From Candidatus Aminicenantota bacterium (GTDB lineage Bacteria; Acidobacteriota; Aminicenantia; Aminicenantales; Aminicenantaceae): a DNA stretch of 40,974 nt. Positions 34,945 to 40,974 of the stretch are shown in pieces. Numbering within the stretch: position 1 is the stretch's first letter; each line of letters begins with the position of its first letter. The position numbers and the translations under genes were made by a program. The notes beneath the pieces were generated by a model. It made no database searches and had not been told where the DNA came from. It worked only from the letters and a program-made list of their open reading frames with translations. The stretch spans positions 137,887 through 178,860 of the forward strand of contig CP070825.1 in the NCBI GenBank assembly GCA_020344415.1. The letters run 5' to 3'.

Positions 34945-35610
34945 ATGATAGAACTATACCGCATAGGCAAACAGTACCAAAAGCCCCAGTGGGCCCTGTC
35001 TGATATCACTTTTAAGGTTAACAAAGGAGATTTCTACTTTGTAACCGGACCCAGCGGCTCAGGAAAAACGACGCTTCTAAAATTAATTTTTAGAGAAATT
35101 TTCCCTAGCCAAGGCCAGATTATCGTTGATGGAAGGAATATCCAGCGAATTCCTGACCATAAAATCTTTAAACTGAGAAGGACTATGGGGATTGTCTTCC
35201 AAGATTTTCGTCTGCTTTTCAATAAAAAAGTGTTCGATAATGTCGCTATCGTCCTCCAGGTTCTCGGATTTCCTCAGAAGAGCATAAAAAGAAAAGTCTT
35301 TAATGCCCTGAAAATGGTCAATCTAACAGATAAAATATGGGAATATCCGTCCCGCTTATCTTACGGCGAGCAACAAAGAGTGGGCATTGCCAGGGCTGTT
35401 GTAAATAATCCTAAGATCATTCTTGCCGATGAGCCCACTGGAAACCTCGACACAGAACTTGCCTTCGAAATCATGGGATTATTCCAAGAAATAAATAAAC
35501 AGGGAACCACTGTCCTCATATGCACGCATGACCGAGAATTAATTAAAAACTTTGGGAATAAAATTCTTTTCCTTTTCAAAGGAAAATTAATTAGAAAGGA
35601 AATCCTCTGA
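34945..35610 (+). CDS. ftsE: Cell-division ABC ATPase FtsE
   Basis: FtsE is the ATPase of the FtsEX complex that controls peptidoglycan hydrolases at the division site. The 221-residue protein has Walker A GPSGSGKTTLL (residues 35-45), the Q-loop region GIVFQDFRLLF, the signature LSYGEQQRVGIARAV, Walker B IILADEPTGNLD and the H-loop THDRE. Length is normal. It is followed immediately by ftsX, whose start lies at the ftsE stop. Confidence 0.95.
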   Translation: MIELYRIGKQYQKPQWALSDITFKVNKGDFYFVTGPSGSGKTTLLKLIFREIFPSQGQIIVDGRNIQRIPDHKIFKLRRTMGIVFQDFRLLFNKKVFDNVAIVLQVLGFPQKSIKRKVFNALKMVNLTDKIWEYPSRLSYGEQQRVGIARAVVNNPKIILADEPTGNLDTELAFEIMGLFQEINKQGTTVLICTHDRELIKNFGNKILFLFKGKLIRKEIL

Positions 35611-36506
35611 TTATTCAAAAAATTAAACACTACCTGCACGAAACGACAGACAATCTCTGGCAAAATAGACTGCGTAATATCTTTTCTATCACTATCATCT
35701 GTTTCTCTTTTTTGACATTTGGAGTTTTTCTCTCTCTCTCCAACAATCTCCAATACACTGCCCAGGAGCTTACTCAAGATATGGCTGTTGTCTTTTTTCT
35801 CAATAATGATTTATCTGAAGAAGAAGTGACTTCTATTGGAGAAAATCTGAAGAAATCCTCCTTATCAATAAATGTTCGATTTATCAGCTCACAACAAGCC
35901 CTAAAGAAATTCCAGGAAAATTTTCCTGATCTTCAAAGAATAATCGAAAATTTAAAGATAAATCCCTTCCCACCCTCATTTGAGGTTACACTCAGCGAGA
36001 AAAAAATCTCTTCAGAGGAAACCTTTGCATTCATCGAAGAGATGAGAGAAATGCAGGGCATCGAAGATGTTCAATTCAATAGAGATTGGGCAGAAAAGAT
36101 TCAATCCTTGAGCCGTCTAGTAAAGGCGGTAGGCTTCTTTTTTGGAGGAATATTGATTCTCGCATCCTTTTTTATCATTTCAAACGTCATCAAGCTCAAT
36201 GTCTTAACCCGAAAAGATGAAATCGAAATCCTCCGCCTAGTAGGAGCTTCTAATACATTTATCAGGGTACCCTTTCTTATGGAAGGAGTGATCTTGGGAA
36301 TATTTGGAGGTCTGTTGTCGCTCTTCTTGTTATTTCTCTTGATAAACCTATTTCCTGTATATTTGGGAGCGTCCATGGGATTTCTAGAAGAACTCATCAA
36401 CTTCCGCTATCTCTCTATGACTCAAAGCTTGATTCTCATAGCTGGAGGGGCAGTAATCGGATTCTTAGGAAGCTCAAGCTCTCTTGCTCGTTTTATGAAA
36501 ATTTAA
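35607..36506 (+). CDS. ftsX: Cell-division membrane protein FtsX, non-AUG start
   Basis: FtsX is the membrane partner of FtsE. The product is about 299 residues, with a first membrane helix (ITIICFSFLTFGVFLSL), a periplasmic domain (to about residue 170), and three C-terminal helices around AVGFFFGGILILASFFIIS, GVILGIFGGLLSLFLLFLLI and LILIAGGAVIGFLG. The N-terminal amphipathic region IIQKIKHYLHE and TDNLWQNRLRN must be included, yet no ATG, GTG or TTG precedes it in frame. Candidates are CTG (35607) or ATT (35610, 35613), with AAAGGA at 35595-35600. I use CTG. An internal TTG at 35712 would cut away part of the first helix. Confidence 0.88.
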   Translation: MIIQKIKHYLHETTDNLWQNRLRNIFSITIICFSFLTFGVFLSLSNNLQYTAQELTQDMAVVFFLNNDLSEEEVTSIGENLKKSSLSINVRFISSQQALKKFQENFPDLQRIIENLKINPFPPSFEVTLSEKKISSEETFAFIEEMREMQGIEDVQFNRDWAEKIQSLSRLVKAVGFFFGGILILASFFIISNVIKLNVLTRKDEIEILRLVGASNTFIRVPFLMEGVILGIFGGLLSLFLLFLLINLFPVYLGASMGFLEELINFRYLSMTQSLILIAGGAVIGFLGSSSSLARFMKI

Positions 36507-37138
36507 AAAATCTCATTTGCCCGTCTGTGGGCTTCTCTTACAGGTTCGGGAATCCTGAATTTCGAGCAGCTCAATACCAGTTTCATGGAATGCTTGAAAT
36601 CAATCCTATGCCCCGGGGAAATAAAAATGGGCTTAATTTTGGAACGTGTTCTCAAGCAGACTCCTGCTTTTTCATTCTCTTCGTTTCTAAAATAAGTGTA
36701 TGCTCCTTTTCTGTCCTTAGGAAAAGAAAAAGGGGAAAAAGGCTTTTTTGCACACCCTATGGTACAAATATCTAAATTAACTCCTACATAGGAAGCCAAG
36801 CCCATTTTTCTCGGATGGGCAATTCCATTCCCATCTACAAGGGTAACGTCAGGCATAATCTTTAAGGTCTCAAAAGCTTTAAAGAAGACAGGCCCTTCTC
36901 GGAAAGCCAGAAAACCTGGAATATAAGAAAAGTCCACTTCTCTCACAGCTTCCGATATCTCTACGATTTCAAAATCCGGTGTTCTAAAAACAACAATGCA
37001 CGCCCCCACCTTCCTCTTCTGATGGTCGTAGCCAAAATCAGCTCCGGCTATTAGATCAACCTTTCTTCCATCCCACTTTAGGATCAGCTTAGAAGACAGC
37101 TCTCTTTGAATTGCCGCCGCTTTTTTTAATTCCATCAT
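36503..37138 (-). CDS. nfi: Endonuclease V
   Basis: Endonuclease V cleaves one base 3' of deaminated bases such as inosine. The 211-residue protein has the catalytic GADFGY with Asp34, YIPGFLAFREGP, VDGNGIAHPRKMGLASYVGV with the second metal Asp and His, and SPGHRIDF near residue 175. It converges on ftsX, overlapping it by four bases at the 3' ends. An inverted repeat begins 14 bases upstream of its start. Confidence 0.95.
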   Translation of the reverse strand: MMELKKAAAIQRELSSKLILKWDGRKVDLIAGADFGYDHQKRKVGACIVVFRTPDFEIVEISEAVREVDFSYIPGFLAFREGPVFFKAFETLKIMPDVTLVDGNGIAHPRKMGLASYVGVNLDICTIGCAKKPFSPFSFPKDRKGAYTYFRNEENEKAGVCLRTRSKIKPIFISPGHRIDFKHSMKLVLSCSKFRIPEPVREAHRRANEIF

Positions 37139-37151
37139 TTTCGTTTTTTAA

Positions 37152-37226
37152 GGTCAGGCTTTATCGTGAAGAGATGTCCAATGAACAACGCAGTCCATTT
37201 TTCACCATGAGGATAAAGCCTGAACC
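37152..37226. repeat. Inverted repeat with GGTCAGGCTTTATC arms
   Basis: The left arm GGTCAGGCTTTATC (37152-37165) pairs with GATAAAGCCTGAACC (37212-37226). An extra pair CGTGAA / TTCACC lies inside. A further half-site AAAGCCTGACTCC occurs at 37311-37323. The ends resemble the GGTCAGG ends of the elements at 12601 and 29273. It lies just upstream of the nfi start. Confidence 0.55.
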
Positions 37227-37353
37227 AATATTTTGAATTTCTCTCTTGTATCGCAAAGTCTGGCGCCATTGATTGTGAGAATATAGTATAAAAAAGTTAC
37301 GAAAGTTATGAAAGCCTGACTCCTTTTTTTAGAGATGCTTTCCCCAAGATTTA

Positions 37354-37382
37354 TTGACACTGCGCTAATCTTGTCTTAAAAT
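37354..37382 (+). promoter_or_regulatory. Sigma-70 promoter of rodZ-like gene, leaderless geometry
   Basis: TTGACA (37354-37359), a 17-bp spacer and TAAAAT (37377-37382, 5 of 6). The predicted start near 37389 lies only about four bases before the ATG at 37393, and no Shine-Dalgarno sequence is present, so the message is probably leaderless. Confidence 0.6.
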
Positions 37383-37392
37383 TGCCACATAC

Positions 37393-38172
37393 ATGGCATC
37401 TTTAGGGCAAGAACTCAGGAGAGAACGCGAATTAAGAGGTATTTCTCTAAGAGAAATTGCAAACCAAACAAAAATCAACATCCGCTTCCTTGAAGCCTTA
37501 GAAAGCGACCAATTAGACGCTCTTCCTGGCAAATTTTTTATTAGAGCCATAATTCGTGAATACGCTAAATGTATCGGCCTAGAAGAACACGCTGCCCTCA
37601 ATAAATATTTCGAAGCTTCTTTTAGCCAAGAAATCGAACGGGAAAGCGAGGAGAAAAAAGGGCGAAGCTCCTCATGGTTCTCAAAAAATAGAGCCAAACT
37701 CTTTAGCTATTCCATCCTGGTTGTCTTTCTCCTCCTCATCCTTTTTTCGTATCTTTTCTTTTTCAGAAAAGAAGAAAAGTCTTCATCTCCTGTTAAGCCA
37801 AAAATTGAGAATATTACTCAAAAACCAAAGCCCAAACCACCAGAACCTAAGCTTGATTCCGAACCTGTTAAAGAGGAAAAAGAGATGCTCCTTGAAATAT
37901 CCTTTATCGAGAAGACTTGGATTCAGGTTTATGCAGATGGGGAGCTACTGGTAGATGGCATCAAGCTCCCTGGAGAAGAGGTCAAGGTCATAGCTATTGA
38001 AGAATTTGTCCTCAACTTAGGCAATGCAGGAGGGATATCCTATACATTAAATAACCAACCAGGAAAGAAGCTTGGGCCATCGGGTTCGGTCCGTCAAAAC
38101 AGAAGAATAACCTTTGAAAACCTTCAGGAATATATCGATCAGGAGGAAGAAGAGAGCATACGTAATCCCTAA
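37393..38172 (+). CDS. rodZ: RodZ-like cytoskeletal/HTH membrane protein
   Basis: RodZ links MreB to the membrane and helps set cell shape. The 259-residue protein has an N-terminal HTH of the RodZ type (LGQELRRERELRGISLREIA, residues 4-70), a basic stretch, one membrane helix (about 103-125, ILVVFLLLILFSYLFFF), a Pro/Lys-rich periplasmic linker and a C-terminal domain with EKTWIQVYADGELLVDG, the DUF4115 pattern. No mreB gene is in the window. It probably is translated from a leaderless message. Confidence 0.88.
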   Translation: MASLGQELRRERELRGISLREIANQTKINIRFLEALESDQLDALPGKFFIRAIIREYAKCIGLEEHAALNKYFEASFSQEIERESEEKKGRSSSWFSKNRAKLFSYSILVVFLLLILFSYLFFFRKEEKSSSPVKPKIENITQKPKPKPPEPKLDSEPVKEEKEMLLEISFIEKTWIQVYADGELLVDGIKLPGEEVKVIAIEEFVLNLGNAGGISYTLNNQPGKKLGPSGSVRQNRRITFENLQEYIDQEEEESIRNP

Positions 38173-38193
38173 TGCGCAGGGCAAAAAAGGACA

Positions 38194-38227
38194 AGATTGT
38201 AGTGCCCTTTCTGTCGCTCGCAATGAT
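38194..38227. repeat. CATTGCGA-type interspersed repeat
   Basis: On the minus strand it reads ATCATTGCGAGCGAC and continues to ACAATCT, the same unit as 25059-25095 (GTCATTGCGA...GCAATCTC). It lies between rodZ and ntrY. Such repeats are common as intergenic units in many bacteria. Confidence 0.6.
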
Positions 38228-38273
38228 GTGTAATAAGCCAATTCTAGAACAAGCAAAAAAAAATGAATAGAAC

Positions 38274-40445
38274 ATGAAAATGGAAAATTCAAAGAAAAAA
38301 GGGCCTCGAATCATAGGGGCTATTATTATCTTTTTAATTATACTTTTTCTTGCCATTGAATTATTCATCCGCGAAGCCCAGGAATTCTCTCCCACATCAG
38401 TAATAAATATCCTCCTCTCCTCTCTTCAGATTATTGTCCTTATCCTTTTTCTCATCTTATTTTTCGTTTTAGTCCGGAATTTAACAAAGCTCTACCTAGA
38501 AAGAAAGAGAAAGGTAGTCGGTGCTCACTTTAAGACAAGATTGGTCCTCTTTTTTACTGCGCTCTCTCTCATCCCGACACTCCTTCTTTTCTTTTTCGCC
38601 AGCGATCTGATCGGCCGGAACATTGAGCACTGGTTCAAAACTCCCATTGATAAAATACTGGATGATACAAAAAATCTGGCTGAAGGATTCTACACAAGCA
38701 GTGAAGAGATTACTTTCCATTATGCTCAGCAATTAAGCAGAGCAATAAAACAACAAAATCTCATAAATTCCAAAAGCAGGTTGCGCCTGAGGGAATTTGT
38801 TCGAAAAAAACTGACGGAATATAAACTCGATGAAATCGGCATCTTTATAAACAATGAAGAACTATTCTCATACCTTAATCCCAATCTTCCTCTACAAGAT
38901 TACCGTGACCTCAAAACTAACATAATCAAAAGAGCTCATTTGGGCGAGATCTTCAGCACTATAGAGCCTATGGGAAATGGGGAAATGATCCGAAGAGGCG
39001 TTTCTTTCCAGATGCCAAAAATCGGCAATGTGCTCATCCTGACTGGAAAATTCCTTCCACAGAATTATGCGCAGAGAATCAATAACATCACCTCTTTTGT
39101 CCAAAGATACCGACAGCTGAAAATATATAAAAATCCAGTGAAAACCTTCTACCTAATAACCCTCATTTTCATCACTCTCCTTATTATCTTTGTTGCCAGC
39201 TGGATTGGATTTCATCTTGCGAAAAGTATTACCGTACCGATCGAGAAAATGGCTCAAGCCACAAAAGAAGTTTCAAAAGGAAATCTGAATGTAAGAGTTG
39301 AAGATCCAGCTTCAGACGAATTGGGAACCTTGATTGGTTCATTCAATCAAATGATTTCTGACCTAAAAGAAAGCCAGCAAAACATCGCTCAAAAAACTTC
39401 TGAGCTTGAAGCACGGAAACAATACATCGAAACTATTTTGAATAACATAACAACTGGAGTGATCACCCTTGATGCTCGCGGTAATATCTCAACTATCAAT
39501 CCCTCTGCACGAGAAATGTTGGCCCTGCCAGAAAAAAATCTCATTGGGAAAAGTTATAAAGAGGTCCTTAAAAGCAGCAAATATGAAGATATAATGAAGA
39601 ACATCCAAAGCGGGCTCAAGAATAAATACAAAATTTCTGATAGAGAGATAAATATTAATTTTGATAATCAGAGAGCAACTCTTGCTCTGACTTTATCTCC
39701 GTTGAGACAATCTAAAAATGATTTCTCTGGGATGATAGTAGTGCTTGACAGCCTAACCCAGCTTATAAAAGCTCAAAAAATCACTGCCTGGAAAGAAGTC
39801 GCTCAACGAGTTGCCCACGAGATCAAAAATCCTTTGACTCCCATCCAGCTTTCCGCTCAAAGAATCATCAAGAATTTGAAGGTTAATGGAAAAAAATCCA
39901 ACAATATTATCGAAGAAGGAGCTACTACTATTGTTCAGGAAGCTAGAACTATAAAATCTCTAGTAGATGAATTCTCTAATTTTGCTCGAATGCCTAGCAT
40001 CGAGCTTCAATCCACGGATATCCATGAGATTATCGAACAGACCATCTCTCTCTTTAAAGGAATTTTTGCAGATATTGAGTTTGAGGTTCTCTTCTCTTCT
40101 GATATACCGTCTCCTATTCAAACTGATCCTGAACAGATGAAAAGAGCCTTTATTAACCTAATAGATAATGCAATCGACGCCATGAATAAAAAGGGCAAAA
40201 TTACAATCCGCACCTCATACGATAAAGATCATCAAAGAGCAAACATTGAAATTTCAGACTCTGGGCCTGGGATTTCATCAGAAGACAAGGAAAAACTCTT
40301 CCTCCCTCACTACTCAACAAAGAAGAAAGGGACAGGCCTCGGCCTAGCTATCGTAAATCAGGTCATCAACGAACACAATGGCTCCATTGACATCGAAAAC
40401 ATACAACCTCACGGAGCAAAATTTACTATCCAGATTCCGGCATAA
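38274..40445 (+). CDS. ntrY: NtrY-like sensor histidine kinase
   Basis: The 723-residue protein has three N-terminal membrane helices (about 11-31, 41-66 and 84-105), a periplasmic region to about 285, a fourth helix (about 288-312), a HAMP domain (about 312-365), a PAS domain (about 375-485), and a kinase core with the H-box VAHEIKNPLTPIQLSAQ (His515), N-box NLIDNAIDAM, DSGPGIS and GTGLGLAIV. This is the NtrY layout. The response-regulator gene ntrX starts six bases downstream. NtrYX systems control nitrogen or envelope genes; the signal here is unknown. Confidence 0.94.
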   Translation: MKMENSKKKGPRIIGAIIIFLIILFLAIELFIREAQEFSPTSVINILLSSLQIIVLILFLILFFVLVRNLTKLYLERKRKVVGAHFKTRLVLFFTALSLIPTLLLFFFASDLIGRNIEHWFKTPIDKILDDTKNLAEGFYTSSEEITFHYAQQLSRAIKQQNLINSKSRLRLREFVRKKLTEYKLDEIGIFINNEELFSYLNPNLPLQDYRDLKTNIIKRAHLGEIFSTIEPMGNGEMIRRGVSFQMPKIGNVLILTGKFLPQNYAQRINNITSFVQRYRQLKIYKNPVKTFYLITLIFITLLIIFVASWIGFHLAKSITVPIEKMAQATKEVSKGNLNVRVEDPASDELGTLIGSFNQMISDLKESQQNIAQKTSELEARKQYIETILNNITTGVITLDARGNISTINPSAREMLALPEKNLIGKSYKEVLKSSKYEDIMKNIQSGLKNKYKISDREININFDNQRATLALTLSPLRQSKNDFSGMIVVLDSLTQLIKAQKITAWKEVAQRVAHEIKNPLTPIQLSAQRIIKNLKVNGKKSNNIIEEGATTIVQEARTIKSLVDEFSNFARMPSIELQSTDIHEIIEQTISLFKGIFADIEFEVLFSSDIPSPIQTDPEQMKRAFINLIDNAIDAMNKKGKITIRTSYDKDHQRANIEISDSGPGISSEDKEKLFLPHYSTKKKGTGLGLAIVNQVINEHNGSIDIENIQPHGAKFTIQIPA

Positions 40446-40451
40446 AACAAA

Positions 40452-40974
40452 ATGAAAGATAAAATTCTCGTTATCGATGATGAGGCTGGAATCAGGTCTT
40501 CTTTAAGAGGGATATTGGAGGATGAAGGCTACTCAGTCAAAACAACTGAGACCGGAGAAGAGGGGCTCAACTTCCTGAAAGCACAAAATTTCGATCTCAT
40601 TCTTCTGGATATCTGGCTGCCTGAAATGGATGGGATTGAAGCACTCAAGAAGATTAAGATGCATGAAGAGAATGCTCCTGTAGTAATGATTTCCGGCCAC
40701 GGTACTGTTGAGACAGCCGTAAAAGCAACAAAGCTGGGCGCCTATGACTTTCTGGAAAAGCCTCTTACTTTGGAAAAGGTGGTCTTGACTGTAAAAAATG
40801 CTCTCAAGCAAAAAAGACTGGAAGAAGAAAACATCCAGCTTCGAGAAAAAATCAAAGCGAAATATCACTTGGTAGGAAAAAGTCGCTCGATTCAAAAATT
40901 GAGAGATGAGATAAAAAAAGCTGCCCCCACTGATGCCCGGGTTCTTATTTACGGAGAAAATGGAACTGGAAAAG
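40452..40974 (+). CDS. ntrX: NtrX-like sigma-54 response regulator, cut by window end
   Basis: The ATG at 40452 opens a frame that runs to the window edge (174 residues seen). It has a receiver domain with acidic Asp9-Asp10, phospho-acceptor Asp53 in LILLDIWLPEMDG, and Lys in FLEKP, then a linker and the start of an AAA+ domain at VLIYGENGTGK, the Walker A. The rest, including any GAFTGA loop and HTH, lies outside. It is coupled to ntrY. Confidence 0.93.
   Translation, partial: MKDKILVIDDEAGIRSSLRGILEDEGYSVKTTETGEEGLNFLKAQNFDLILLDIWLPEMDGIEALKKIKMHEENAPVVMISGHGTVETAVKATKLGAYDFLEKPLTLEKVVLTVKNALKQKRLEEENIQLREKIKAKYHLVGKSRSIQKLRDEIKKAAPTDARVLIYGENGTGK

Overview
The window looks like part of the chromosome of an uncultured, Gram-negative, anaerobic bacterium of moderate to low GC. 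Two outer-membrane beta-barrel proteins with signal peptides imply an outer membrane. A ferredoxin-linked 2-oxoacid oxidoreductase, three rubrerythrin/ferritin-like proteins, rubredoxin, a rubredoxin reductase and desulforedoxin-like proteins imply anaerobic metabolism with defence against oxygen. The overall gene set feels like a candidate phylum such as Aminicenantota (OP8), but that is an impression; no rRNA or marker tree is available here.

Layout. 1-256: tRNA-Tyr (cut by the window edge) and tRNA-Thr on the minus strand, in the order known from thrU-tyrU-glyT-thrT-tufB clusters. 600-2228: a protein made only of PAS domains. 2497-8818: purine genes purB-purS-purQ-purL, an outer-membrane protein, then purN. 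9000-10217: tyrS. 10496-11968 (minus): a two-domain ThyX. 12112-12600: a ferritin-like protein. 12772-24785 (all minus): korA-korB-nfu-iscS-iscU-tusA-STAS-nadA-ferritin-like-nth-amrS-pncB-archease-rtcB, an Fe-S-themed gene train. 25141-27135 (minus): a sigma-54 activator whose DNA-binding domain is cut off by an in-frame stop. 27283-27573: a histone-H1-like tail fused to a desulforedoxin-like domain. 27926-29260: purA. 29420-32538 (minus): an oxygen-defence operon (desulforedoxin-like, ferritin-like, rubredoxin, NAD(P)H:rubredoxin reductase, porin-like). 32763-40974: glutamate dehydrogenase, small membrane proteins, a gatB remnant, ftsE-ftsX, endonuclease V, rodZ-like, ntrY-ntrX (ntrX cut by the window end).

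How parts may work together. A sigma-54 promoter (24863-24878) and a perfect 16-bp inverted repeat (24971-24986) lie between the sigma-54 activator gene and korA, so the Fe-S train is probably switched on by that activator. Several products of the train need Fe-S clusters (KorB, NadA, Nth, AmrS), and Fe-S assembly genes sit among them. The IscS in this train lacks the PLP lysine and other cofactor residues, which suggests a desulfurase-independent, possibly sulfide-fed assembly. The oxygen-defence operon has a perfect-consensus sigma-70 promoter overlapped by a PerR/Fur-like box. Several short inverted-repeat elements lie between genes, three of them 12-17 bp upstream of start codons. No CRISPR array, rRNA, prophage or intact transposase was seen.
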